Shown piece by piece: positions 50,205 through 61,425 of a stretch of DNA of 64,000 nucleotides; positions within the stretch are counted from its first letter, which is position 1; every line of letters begins with the position of its first letter. The position numbers and the translations under genes were made by a program. The stretch is from Sindora glabra (taxonomy: Eukaryota > Streptophyta > Magnoliopsida > Fabales > Fabaceae). The DNA is taken from NCBI GenBank assembly GCA_020226215.1, contig CM035230.1, forward strand, positions 5,045,501 to 5,109,500, given 5' to 3'. Below the pieces are notes generated by a model. That model saw only the letters and a list, made by a program, of their open reading frames with translations. It ran no database searches and was not told the DNA's origin.

Positions 50205-52546
50205 AGAATGCTCAACCTGTACAATTTGGCATTTATAGTCTTAACTTTGTCATTATCAAAACTACAAACTTTGTAACCATTTCCATTTAAATAATTAATA
50301 AGAAAAAATGGTCCTTCCCAATGAGGTGATCACTTTCTATACCTTTACTAAATTTTTATTAGTAGAATAACTTTCCATGTTAATTAGCCTTTCCTAAATC
50401 TTTTATTTCTAACATGTTGAATATATTGATTGGCCAATCTTTCTTTGTTCTTAATACATACCACCATATATCATCAAATTCTTTTAGCTTACCAAGTATT
50501 AAGTCACAATAATCATTTTACGGTAGTTCACATTACTTTTGGACTTTTAAGGCTTGTGTTGTCACTTCAACTAGCAACATTGCATTGTGACCGAATACTA
50601 GCTTATAAAGCATGATAACAATCAATCCTTTATGTAAACTTCAAATAGCTTAAAGTGGATTATCTAACATGTAATGCTATTTTTTAAGATAATGGCCAAT
50701 GTGTTACTTAATCACATTAATGATGAACTTATTAGTAGCTTTAACTTAGCCATTGGCTTACGTGTAGTATGGAGCAAACGTTAACATCTTGATTTTCATT
50801 GATTCGACATAGTCCTTTATCTTTTAACTTGTGAACACTATTCCTTGATTGGTTATGATCGCTTTAGGTAAAATGAATCTTTTGACTTGTGAACACTATT
50901 CCTTGATTGACTTGTGAACACTATCCTTTTATCTTTTGACTTGTGAACACTATTCCTTGATTTTCATTGATTCGACATACTCCTTTAACTTGTTCTCAAT
51001 AAAATCAATGATATATTCTTTTTTTATTTCATTAAATACAATTGCTTCAATCTAATTAGTAAATTAGTCTATTGCCACTAAAATATAATGATGGTTCTCA
51101 GTTGAAAGAGGGTAGATCTTACTAATTATACCTATGGCCTCATCCTTTAAATGGCCAAGGCTTAACTATATATTTTTTCTTGATAGTTAGGACCTTTTGG
51201 ATAAGTCTATGTCTCTAGCATTCTTAGTAACATTTGTCATAATTAATATAGTTGCTAATCATTTTAGGCTAACTAAAACCATTTCTTATTAGAAATTATT
51301 TCATCTTAATTTTAGCATGGCGAACTCCATAAATCCCTCTTTGCATTTTAGCCCTAGCTAAAATGGCTTCGATTTCTACCATGCACCAAAGTAATTGGCC
51401 TTCAATACTTCTTTTATACAATTCACCATCCAAAAGTAGAAACTTTTATAGTTCTGACCCTAACAACTTAATTTGAATTGCTAAAGAGGTTGTTTAAATA
51501 CTCCATTAGGGACATTCTCTAATTAGTTAAAGTAGATTCATGCATAGGATCTTTTTGGATCTTGTAGGTTTATATAAATCCTTTCTACAACTAACTTAAC
51601 TATATTAAGCTGGGGATCTTTATATCTCGAGGCAATTTAGACCAAGATATTAGCCTTTTCATTTTTTATTTCAAGTACATGTTTGATAACCAAGTTATAA
51701 AATTCATACAATAATTTAGTAGATATAACTAAATAATTTTCCAAATTGAGATTTACACATTTGTATTTCACTTGAAATCTATTTAATAACTAGTTTTAAA
51801 TCTTAATAAATTTTAATATTTTGTTCTCCTTTTTCACTTAATAGTTTCAGGCTAATAATCAATGCCTTGTACAAGCACTTTGGATTTATTGTGCATAAAA
51901 ACTCAAAGAAAGGCATAATTTTTCTATTATTGAATATTTTTGTTCGATTACATTTGACACTCTCAATAAATAGTGAATTACTATTTCTTTACTAACATCA
52001 TCTTGAAGGGTAAGAAAATAACTTATTATGCCATTTGAGGTTAAGGCATACATTTTTAAATATTGGCCTAAAATTAAGGATAGCATTATAGGTTGATGGG
52101 TTAAATACCTTTTAATGTCTTCAAATGTTGTTTGATGGTCATTCTTCTATATAAACCACTCATTATCCTTCAACTTAAGAAAGGATTAGAACATTCTAAT
52201 TTAGCTAAAAAGATTTAACATAAAATTCCTTAAGAAATTAACTTTACCTGGGAAATATTATAGTTCATTCCTATTGGCCATGTTAAAGTCTCCATTATGA
52301 CTTTGATTTTATTTTTTTTCAACTTCAATACCTTTTTAATGAGCTAGGAAGGCTTAGAAATTTCTTGCTAAAATGCTGAATGCACATTTCAAAGGATTCA
52401 TCTTCAAATTATCATCACGCATTTAATCAAAGACTTACTTTAAATTCTTAACATGTTCTTGATAAAAGTTACCTTTCACCACCATTTAATCTATGAACAC
52501 TTCTCTTGACTTTCCTATCATGCCATGGAAAATTGTGTTATTCAGT
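50205..52546 (-). pseudogene. Tat/Ogre-type Ty3/gypsy pol remnant (RT-RNase H-INT)
   Basis: From the 5' side on the minus strand: RT with NNTIFHGMIGKSREVFID (about 52555-52490), then NLKMNPLKCAFSI and KGIEVEKK (about 52415-52310), matching the YVDDMIVKS..NPLKCAFGV..RGIEVDP order of Tat/Athila RT; RNase H (52086-51886: VIEQKYSIIEKLCLSLSFYAQ, the family's YPxIEKLALALVxxARKLRPYF block); integrase end with YKLVFGHNAMLLVEVTTQALKV (about 50620-50555, the LVYGxEAVLPVEVxxPSLRV block) and SPHWEGPFFL..KVKTINAKLYRL (about 50330-50215). The first Asp pair of RT is lost to a stop. Total length is shorter than expected, so internal deletions exist. The RT frame is cut where the SIRE-like LTR begins. Confidence 0.8.
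50791..50990 (-). repeat. Clustered local duplications in the Tat-type integrase
   Basis: ttgtgaacactat occurs at 50829, 50887, 50912 and 50941; gattttcattgattcgacata occurs at 50791 and 50959 with one or two differences. The overlapping, staggered copies look like template-switch duplications rather than a simple tandem array. Confidence 0.85.
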
Positions 52547-52549
52547 ATT

Positions 52550-54125
52550 TTACCTAAGAGGGGATGAATTAGGTTTAAAAACTTTTTCATAATAATGATA
52601 ATGTGAGTTAACAAATAGTTCAAGAATGAAACTAATGAACAAGTATATGTAAACTTATCACAACAGTAAGTATGATTCAATAAAATAGAGTATAAAACCA
52701 GTAAATAGAGAGATAGAGAAGAGGAGATTCAAATATTGTTATTTATGGTCATTCCAGCCTTAAAGATCTAACACTCTAAGGTGTACATCCACTACTAAGT
52801 CTTTCTGACTTAGGTTTGAATTTAATCCACTATCTTTTCAAGTTTGAGGGCACTTGAAGAAGCCTTAGTACATATCTCTGCTTTTCTTCTAAAATCCTTT
52901 TGAGAATCCTCTTTCAAAATTTTTATCTATCAAGAAATCTAGCACTCTTGATATTTCTAAGGATATCTCACCCTAATATAGAACAAATATATGATTGAAT
53001 GTAGCTTACAAATTGTGAAAATTGTATTACATAGTGAAGCACTAAGAGAGAAATTTTGATTTGATGAGCTCAAAGGATTTTCAAGTTTTGGATGAGAGAA
53101 AAAGAAGTTTCTTGTGTCTATGAAATAGTGAAAGCATTCTCTTGTATTTTTAAATTGAAATGAAGCCTTTATATAGAGGTTAGAGATGTAAAAAATTAGT
53201 TACAAACAAAATATAGCCATTACGAGGTAGTTAGCACCTTATGAATTGATTAGCCAATTGATTCAAGCTGCTTGTGAATTTTTGAAATGTTTATATTGAA
53301 TCAATTGGTCAACCCATTCACTTGCCTATATAATTTGAATTCAATACATAGTGAATCGATTGGTTAATCATTTCACTAGATCCCATTTCAACTCTAGATG
53401 TCTAGAATCGATTAGTTAATCAATTCTAATTTTCAATAAAAACACAAGGCAATGAGCAGATATATTAATTGATTCATAAATATTGATTTATGAAAAATTT
53501 CAATATTAAATCAATTGGCTAATCAATTCATTTTACCTTTCTTCCTCTCTAGATCTCTAGAATCAATTAATTAATCAATTCAAGATATCTAGTGTACTCT
53601 CTAGATGCCTGGAATCAATTAGTCAATCGATTTGGATATTTCAATTTGCTTTCTGGATGCTCGAAATTGATTGGCCAATTAATTCATGCCTTAATTTTTC
53701 AAATTTTTCAAAAAAAAACTATTTGAAACATGAATTCTTTTCTTGAAAAATAGTTTAACCTTCTTTTTAAAGTTTTTTTAACACAATATTAAACTTTGTA
53801 TTTTTAAGAAAAACCTAAACCCTTTATTGATCAATTCTTGTACAATTTCATCCTATGATCCTTACTAGAATCCTATCTAGACTAAGCATGATCTTCAATT
53901 TTCAATTTTTACTTTGTACATTAGGATTCTGGTTAATCAAATGCTAAATTCAAAAGTATCAAAATGTTTTGATATCATCAAAACCTAATTTAGTAGGGCT
54001 AAGGTTAACAATATCTTTTTTATGATGATAAACCGTTTTGAAATCAAATCACATTTCCACATGTCAGCTCCTTTTGACTAGAATATTCCTCCTTAAATCA
54101 TGTCATTTAATTTCAAGATTTCTCA
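52550..54125 (-). mobile_element. 3' LTR of a SIRE/Maximus-like copia element
   Basis: The right boundary is set by the adjoining PPT: on the minus strand the LTR would start TGAGAAATCTTG at 54125. The other end lies at or near the phrase cctaagaggggatgaattagg (52553-52573), widespread in plant SIRE-type LTR sequences; the exact base is uncertain by about 10 bp. It contains a 52-bp-period palindromic array (53243-53687) and a leader-like stretch (52740-53160). It interrupts the Tat-type RT. The 5' LTR is absent from the window. Confidence 0.7.
53243..53687 (-). repeat. Array of AATCGATT-N-AATCGATT palindromes, about 9 units
   Basis: Each unit is two half-sites gaatcgatt and aatcaattc around ggttaa/agcca/agtta. 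Starts are near 53243, 53298, 53353, 53405, 53469, 53507, 53560, 53612 and 53663; most spacings are 51-55 bp. Only some copies keep the CG; others read tcaatt or tgattg. Many inter-unit spacers contain ctagatg(t/c)ct, so the whole period, not only the palindrome, is repeated. Confidence 0.9.
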
Positions 54126-54130
54126 ATTAT

Positions 54131-54142
54131 CTCCCCCTTTTG
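54131..54142 (-). other. Polypurine tract of the copia element
   Basis: The minus strand reads ccaaaagggggag just upstream of the LTR start. This AAAAGGGGGAG tract is the standard PPT of SIRE-type elements and fixes the orientation. Confidence 0.8.
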
Positions 54143-54429
54143 GCATCATTTAAAAAGTGAGGGATAATAATCACTAAAATATTCAGTAATAATCAATAGC
54201 CTATCATCATTTAACAAGTATAATAGGCACTAATAAAGGGGTAATAGGTATAAGTAACATAATAACTAGTAAAGTAATTAGTTTGATAAGTGGATACCTA
54301 ATAAAACATAAAAGCATAGAAGATAATATCTAAAAGATTTAATAGTTCTTAAATGTAAAACCTAGGGGAATAATGGGGCTAAGGGAATAACTATATCTAA
54401 TTATTTACCATATGCTCTGAATTATCCCC

Positions 54430-55579
54430 ATTTTCTTCATTTTCTAAAGTAATGGCCTCAGAATCTTCTTTATCCTTTTCCTCCTCTGAGGGTATGGCTT
54501 TTTGATACCATTTGGTTCTATTTTCAACTTCAAGATTAGAGAGTTATCTTCTTCTTCTTCTTCTTTAGCAATGTTCAGTTTGCCTTTGAGCTTTTTGAAT
54601 TGATGCTTGATATAAGATTTTAACTCCTTTTTTATCACCTAATGTAGTGTAGTAATGTGATCCTTCAAAGCTTGCATGTCAAATTCTTCAACAATATCTT
54701 TTCTTTCAATGAAGCACTAAATACCTTCTATCTTTAGGGAAGACACTTGCTTTATATGTTTGGCCTTTAATCTTTTGATTCCTTAAATTTCTCCACTTGG
54801 CCTCATGATGAACTAATATTCTAGAAACTTTAAACAATTCTATAAGGATCATTCTATATAGGAGGAAGTCTTTGTTTATATATGTATGCATGTGAAAGAG
54901 TATATGGTAAGGGAAGTTAATTAGGATATTCTATTTGATGGCCCACATCATGAACAATTCATGATCATCAATCTAGGTAAAATTGTGCCTCTTTGGAAGG
55001 ATAATTTTTGCAATGGTGTAATGTAAGATCCTATCTTTCATTGATAGCCTTGTAATCAATAACTTTTTCTTTATAATTTTAAGGCGACAATGAGGCTAAA
55101 AAAATCTTATCGTAGTAGCCTTAGAGTGGTTTGCAGTGTTTCCTATACTTGTAAAGGGTTAATTTACATCCATATCAAAAATAGCAACTAACTCATGGAT
55201 GCCAACAAAAAAACTTTCACTCTTAATAGTGGTGATCAATTCAAGCAAACTCTTCTGCCCACTTTTCTTAAGATTAGCATAAAATTGATAAATTAGGCTT
55301 GGGTAGATATCAATAGCATGTCTAATAAATGTAAGTAAACTCAAGTGGTTTAATATATGATATATTTCTAAATTTTCATTTTCTTAAAAATTTGATATCC
55401 CAATAATTTTTCAACTTTATGTCCTTAGACATGCATTTTATAAATTTATTAAAAGTCATTGCTATAAAGTAATACACTTTTTCTAGAACTTTATCAGCAG
55501 AAGGTAGGGCCTAAGAAGATGACCCTGTAGCTTTCCCCTTTCCTTTACTTGATTTAGTATGAGGACATTTTGTTGCCAT
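54430..55579 (-). pseudogene. Envelope-like/additional ORF of the SIRE-like element, broken
   Basis: Lies between pol and the 3' LTR, where SIRE/Maximus elements carry an extra ORF of unsettled function (often called envelope-like; also annotated as putative plant transposon protein). The start is chosen at the ATG complementary to 55577-55579: MATKCPHTKSSKGKGKATGSSS, then a stop and SADKVLEKVY. Downstream pieces: LIYQFYANLKKSGQKS..SFFVGIHELVAIF (55344-55159), like the family's LVxEFYANL..xxxVRGxxVxF block; VSRILVHHEAKWRNL (about 54830); and an acidic and basic C-terminal part with EEEEED and QRRKRIKK (54638-54444). At least three stops or frameshifts break it. No obvious signal peptide or strong membrane segment is seen in the readable parts. 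Confidence 0.65.
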
Positions 55580-56290
55580 ACTTTTCTTTCCTATACACTT
55601 GATGATTAGTAGGATTTGCTTGGTGTATGGGTGTTTTGAGATGGGTTGCAGTTGAAGGGTTCTGGTGACAAAGGTTGAATAAAAAATCTGATAATGTTGA
55701 CATTTTGATGTGTTAAAGGATGTTAGGAAGAATGGAAAATAGCTTTAAATAATTTTTTGGGCCTTTTTTTAATGAGAAAGAATGAAAGGTTGTGACAGAA
55801 GTTAAAGGGGCACAATCATGCAGCAATTAGAGATAGAAACAGGGGAGCAAATGGCATAGTTACCATATGATTGGGTTTTTATAGATGCCTTATGGAATTA
55901 ATTGACCAATTAATTCATGGATGAATATGTTCATCTATGAATTGATTGACCACTCAATTCATGGCTAGAAAATTTTAAATTTTAGACTTCCCTCCACATT
56001 CTGTCAATCGATTGGCAAATCAATTTGAGATTTCAAGGGACCAACACTACCTTATTGGAATTGATTGAACACTTAATTCATTTCCTTTGCATATGAAATT
56101 CCAAAAAAAATTAGTCACTTAATTCATTACCCCTAAAATCGATTGACCACTTGATTCCTTGCATATTGAACTTCTTTTCTCACCTTTGTTATCCAACTTT
56201 TTGACCGTATGGATGATTGAACCTTGGTTTTGAGTTAATATTGTTAAAGAAGAAGGATAATACCTACAAAATAAGCTTTTTGGATATCTT
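55580..56290 (-). mobile_element. Spacer between pol and extra ORF of the copia element
   Basis: About 700 bp without a coding frame. It contains a second palindromic array (55894-56158) of the same type as in the LTR. The rest shows nothing recognisable. Confidence 0.6.
55894..56158 (-). repeat. Second AATTGATTGACC-type palindrome array, internal
   Basis: Six units such as gaattgattgaccactcaatt start near 55894, 55939, 56003, 56058, 56108 and 56136. The half-site sequence is the same as in the LTR array at 53243-53687, but the middle is mainly gacca/gacac rather than ggtta, so it is a subfamily and not a copy of the LTR array. Confidence 0.85.
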
Positions 56291-59162
56291 CAATGCTTAA
56301 GTTAGTACATTGATCATAATATGAAATTAATGCATAGATTATTTTTTAAGGAAATTCATCGTGCCTAATTCTCTTCTTATGAAATTGAAATAATCTAAAC
56401 TACAAGGCTTAATGAATATGTCTGCCAATTGAAAATTAGTTTGGACAAATTCTAATGAAATGTCTCTTCTTTAAACATGATCATGAATAAAATGATGTCT
56501 TATTTCAATGTATTTGGATCTTGAGTGCATGATAGGATTCTTAGTTAGATTGATAGCACTTGTATTATCACATTTTATAGAAATATTTTTTAAATTCAAT
56601 CCATAGTTAGATATTTATTACTTTATCCACAAAAGTTAAACACAATAACTACCTGCTGCTATGTATTCCGTTTTAATAATGGATAGTGCCACACTATTTT
56701 ATTTCTTGCTATACTAAGAGACTAGTGAATGTCTAAGAAATTGACATGTTCCACTAATGCTCTTACTATCTAACTTACTATTAGCAAAATTGGTATCTGA
56801 ATAACCTATTAGAAAATTTGATATTTCTTTGGGATACCATAAGCCAAAGTGAGATGTGTAGGTAATGGATTTAAAAATCCTTTTCACAGCAGTTAAGTGC
56901 AATTCTTTTGGATTAGCTTGAAATCTTGTGCACACACACACACACTACACATAATATCTAATTTGTAAGCAGTTAGATAATGATCCTATCATTCCTCTAT
57001 AATTTTTACATCAAAGTTTTTACTTTCTTCATCTAGATCTACCTTGGTTACTATACTCATAAGGGTAGGAGATAGTTTGGCTTCACTTATCTTGAATTTC
57101 TTCAATAGCTCCTTTTTGTATTTAGTTTGGCTTATGAATATTCCATCACTTGATTGCTTGATTTGCAGCCTAGGAAAGAAATCCAACTCTCCTATTATGG
57201 ATATTTTCAAACTCACTCTATATTAACTTAGCAAATTCCTTGCACATAGACTTGGTAGTAGCACCAAATAAGATATCATCAACATATATTTGCACAAGAG
57301 GATATCATTATATTTTTGTTTTATAAATAAAGTACTATCAACTTTTCCTCTTGAAAAAAGTTTTTCCATTAAGAATTTGCTTAGCCTTTCATACCAAACT
57401 CTAGGAGTTTGTTTTAGATTATATAAAGCTTTCTTTAATTTAAATACATGATTTGGAGAGAAATAACTTTTAAAACCTGGAGCTTGTTCAAAACATACAC
57501 TCCCTCCATGATTATACCATTTAGCAATGCAATTTTAACATTCATTTGATAAAGTGTGAAACATTTTATGCAAGCACATGCTAATAACATTCTAACTGCT
57601 TCTAATTTGGCTACAGTGCATATTTTTCATCATAATCAATGCTTTCTTCTTAGTTGTATCCTTTGGCAACCAATTTAGCTTTATTTCTAATTATGATACC
57701 ATTTTCATCTAACTTGTTTTTAAACACCTATTTTGTGCTAATAATTGGACAATTTGGTCTTGAAACAAGTTCCTAAACTCCATTTCTTTCAAATTGATTT
57801 AATTCTTCTTGCATTGCTAAGACTTAATGTTCATCAATTATTGCTTCATTTATGTTCTTAGTTTCATTTTAAGATAAAAATAATAGATGATCACAGATAT
57901 TCTTAAGAGAATTTTTAGTTACCTTTTAAGTCATATCACCAATGACTTGATTAATAAGGTGACCTCTCATCATCCTCTGTTCTTTTTCATATCCATGAAT
58001 TAGTTCTTATTCTACACTTTCTGTGAATAGAGCTACTTCTTTAATTTCTTTATTCTTTTCTTTATCTTTCATCTCCTCATTTAACTTCGTTTAAATCACT
58101 TATAAGTTAGCCTACTCCTCTTCTTCATTTGATATCCTTTTCACATTAGGAGAAAACTCAGCAAATACAACATGTATAGATTCTTCTACTAGCAAAGTTC
58201 TTTTGTTGTAAGCCTTATAAGCTTTGGTATTAGAATAATAGCTAATAAAGATAGTTTCATTAGATTTAGCATCAAACTTCCCAAAGTTATCTTTTCCATT
58301 GTTATGAATAAAATATTTATAACCAAAAGTATGAAAATGTGAAATATTTGGCTTTCTTCCCTTGTAAAGTTCATAGAAGGTTTTCTTTAAAATTGGTCTT
58401 ATAAGGGTTCTATTCATTACATAGCAAGCAATGTTCATTACTTTAGCCCAAAAATATTTTAGAAGAAAGCTATCATTAAGCATGGTTCTTGCCATCTCTT
58501 TTACAGACCTATTTTTCCTTTCAACGACTCCATTTTGTTGAGGTGTTTAAGGAGTGAGAAGTTATGATTAATTTCATTTTCATCATAAAAACAAGTAAAT
58601 TCATGATTTACAAATTCCTTACTATGATCACTTCTAATGCTTACTATGGACATTCCCTTTTCATTTTGTAAAGATTTTGCAAGTCTTTTGGAAGTTTCAA
58701 AAGTTTTGTCTTTTGAAGGAAGAAATAATGTCAATGTAAATCTTAAGTAGTCATCAACAATTACAAGTACATAGAGATTTTCATCATGACTTGTAATTCT
58801 TGATGGATCAATTAAATCCATGTGTAGTAATTGAAGTGATCTAGTGGTGGAAATAAGATTTTTGGATTTAAAAGAGGTTTTTACTTGTTTCCCTTTTGAC
58901 AAGCATTATAAATTTTATTTTTGACCCACTTCAATTTTGGAAAATCATCAACCAAATCATTTTTGGAAAGTTTTCCTATAAAATCCATGCTTGCATGAGC
59001 AAGTCTCTTATGCCAAATCCAAGAATCATCATTTATACTAACCAAGCATTTAGAATCTAAAGAAGGCTAATTATCAATGCCTATTATATAGATATTTCCA
59101 TATCTCTTACTTATTAACTTAATTTGCTTATCCTCTTAGTTTTTAACAATGCAACAAGAGGA
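56291..59162 (-). pseudogene. SIRE-like copia pol remnant: integrase, RT, RNase H
   Basis: Order on the minus strand is INT-RT-RH, the Ty1/copia order. GAG-pre-integrase region at about 59100-58900 (WIWHKRLAHASMDFIGKLSKNDLV, then CQKG). Integrase core 58902-58501 with LLHMDLID, YVLVIVDDYLRF and IRSDHSKEF. One frameshift near 58560 precedes TPQQNGVVERK in the next frame; the frame continues 58495-58112 (MARTMLNDSFLLKYFWAKVMNIACYVMNRTLIRP). RT has YVDDI at 57286-57275 and GELDFFPRLQIKQSSDGIFISQTKY (57216-57100). RNase H has FQANPKELHLTAVKRIF, LIGYSDTNFAN and KSISGTCQFL (56941-56714). Damage is light compared with the gypsy relics. Protease, gag and the 5' LTR are missing beyond 59162. Confidence 0.9.
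58112..58902 (-). pseudogene. Integrase core of the SIRE-like element, one frameshift
   Basis: Two overlapping-domain frames of 133 and 127 codons join across a single frameshift near 58560. The D,D-35-E residues can be placed: Asp in HMDLI, Asp in IRSDHSKEF, and Glu in NGVVERK, the last reachable only after the shift. The downstream part ends in TLLVEESIHVVFAE, the family's TLxVEESIHVVFDE block before RT. Catalysis would need the frameshift absent; otherwise the domain looks well preserved. Confidence 0.85.
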
Positions 59163-59573
59163 ATTTGTGTGATCAATGATCAAAATTTATGTAATCAAGA
59201 TGGAATTTATCCCTTCTATATAACAGGAATGACATCTGTGGGCCTTTTGATTAAGCAAAGCTAAGAAAAATATAAGGCTATGCTTAGATGGATTGACATA
59301 GGATGTTAATTATATTTACTTTAGTCAGCTTACTTAAGAATAAAGAAACCTTTGAATTAGGCTATACGGGAATGACATGGTCCTTGTCTTATGCTCAATC
59401 TAGATGTCTAGGACAAAAAGTCATAAATGATTATTACATATATAGGTTTAGTCAAATCATCAAATTTTTTATTACTTGGGTAACAATAATGTGTTGCTAG
59501 ATACTACTAATTGTTTATGATCATTTATATAATTTATGATAATTGCTAATGTAATGAGAGCCTGTAAGGTCAC
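59163..59573. mobile_element. Fragment of the 23389-25195 copia LTR family
   Basis: Similar in order to about 23890-24460: ggccttttgattaagcaaagctaag, then tgtgttgctagatact and a gtaaggtcac-like end. It lacks both LTR termini and has one copy of the zone duplicated at 24067-24436. The 65-codon frame at 59303-59500 has no protein features. Confidence 0.6.
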
Positions 59574-59966
59574 TGACACGAGTCACTATACTCTAGTCAT
59601 GCCTGGCATAAAGATATCTACCAGGACTAACTACACGAATGGGTACCTTTACAACCCTTTAGTGTGTGTATGTGTCACTTTTCAGAAATAACGGATTAGG
59701 TAACAACATTATGTGAATAGCTTTATATTTACTAAAATAGATATACATATATATGTACATAAATGAGAGAGTATAGTAATTATACAATTTAAACAAAATA
59801 CTATAATAACATCAAAGTCAAAAATAACTTATTCGATTTTTCCTCCTCCGAATTAGACTCAGGAAGAGTGGAACTAGAGCTATTACTCTCGTGTCCCTTT
59901 AGAGGAGTAACTCTATGTACTAGAAAAACAATAAAAGTATTAAGCTTCAAATTCATGGGTTCAAAA
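59574..59966 (-). mobile_element. LTR end fragment of the 12289-15091 family
   Basis: Begins tgacacgagtcac and gcataaagatatctaccaggactaac, the 3'-terminal motif of the family on the minus strand. Cut at 59966 by the next LTR. Retains more CG than the 12-34 kb copies. Confidence 0.65.
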
Positions 59967-60552
59967 TGTAATGTCCCGAATTTTCAATTCTATTATTTTG
60001 AATCTTTAATTTCTGAGGCGGTAGAAACGAAGAGCATGATTGAATTAGTCTGGTGGGTGAATTTTAGGTCAAAGGAACTTAAGTATAAGGTAAACGAAAT
60101 TTTGAGAGAAAAAGGGGTGGTAGGGAAAGAATTAATTTTCCTAAATAGTATGAATGATCAGAGGAGGTTAGGAAACCCTAAAAAGGGAAGTTGTCTAAGT
60201 CTGAAAGTGTAAGGAATTTTAAATAGACAGAAACCCTATGGACTAAATTGCAAAAGTGCAGAATCGGGTGTGGTTAAAGTGAAAGTAATTAAGGCTTTGG
60301 AATTTAATATGAATAACCAAGAGTTTGGGGTGCAATATGTGATTTTAATTAGTGTGACCAATGGACTTATGACAAGTGTCATTGCTAGAAAATTAATGGC
60401 AAGAATAGCCTTATTTTTGGTGAAAAAGGACTAAAATACCCTTGAGAATCTTAGAAATGACCAAATTGCCCTAGAAGCTTCTTGAAAAGTCTTCTCTCTT
60501 CTCCTTTTTCAAAAAAGCTGCAGAATTTCTCCATGAAAGAAGCTTAGACGTG

Positions 60553-60580
60553 AGAGAGAGAGAGAAGGAAGAGAGAGAAA
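60553..60580. repeat. (GA)n-rich tract
   Basis: gagagagagagaga with interruptions in the LTR leader region. Confidence 0.85.
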
Positions 60581-61177
60581 GTTTCTCATAGCTTTTTCAC
60601 CTAAAAATAGTGAGATTCAAGCTAAGGTGTAGAAGGGAAATTTGTTCTTCTCCTCAAGCTCTACCCATTGGTGTGCTTAGAGTGAAGAAAGGCTCAAGTT
60701 TGGTTAAGTTTGGGGAGTCCCAAGTGAGGATTTTCAAGTTGCACTAAGAGGTAAAAATGCTCTCCTCTAAGAGCTCTTTAATGTACTCTTCTTATTTTCT
60801 TGAAATCTTGAAGTTGGTAAAGTTAAGGGTGATTGAACATGGAGTTTAGGAGGATTTGAACATATTTGATGATGTTTTGAATGTTGTAGTGTTGATTTAT
60901 GGTTTTGGTTTGGTGTAAAAACAACAAGAAATCATGGTTACACACCTGGGTTTTTAGGGTATAATGATGCATGTGTAGTATGGGCATGATGTGTTTAGAA
61001 CTTGGCTAAGTTGGTGAAGTTAGAATAAGTTTTATGAATTATAAATCCTATGAAAGGTGAAATTTTGATTGTGGAAGTGTTTGTGTGCATTTTCCCTTTT
61101 TGAGAAGCCAAATCTATGGATGAGAAAAGAAGGGAGGAAGGAATTTTAGCTGTTTAGTGTGTTTTCGGAGGATCAGC

Positions 61178-61425
61178 AAGGTACACGGGGTAGAACACGG
61201 CCCGTGTTGTACCCCGTGTTCCTCGTCGAAGCTGATCAGTGTTCTACACGGGGTGCAACACTCCCCCGTGTTTACCTCAGGACTGAAGGGCAGTGATGTA
61301 CACGGGGTAGAACACGGCCAGTGTTCTCCCCCGTGTTCTTCTCTGATTAAGCCAGTGAAGCCTTGAAGCCATCTAGTGAGAAACACGGCCCTGAACACGG
61401 GGTATGGTACCCCCATGTTCTTTGC
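61178..61425 (+). repeat. Array of ACACGG/CCGTGT palindromes, 4 units
   Basis: Units combine tacacggggtagaacacgg with its near reverse complement (..ccgtgttgtaccccgtgtt), at about 61178-61223, 61250-61278, 61303-61347 and 61382-61427. Each could fold into a strong hairpin. Reading frames are open through it on both strands (plus 61157-61366, minus 61114-61416), which follows from the palindromes and is not evidence of a protein. Confidence 0.9.

Noticed and set aside
53243..53687. CRISPR-like array in the copia LTR
   Set aside because: Same reasons: inter-unit sequence is repeated (ctagatgtct) and the host is a retrotransposon LTR.
59868..60212. 114-codon plus-strand frame
   Set aside because: It crosses the boundary between an old LTR fragment and the start of the young LTR at 59967, so it cannot be an ancestral gene.
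61114..61416. 100- and 69-codon frames on opposite strands with repeated HGVEHGPC-type phrases
   Set aside because: Both arise from the palindromic array, which reads alike on both strands. They lie in an LTR and have no independent support.
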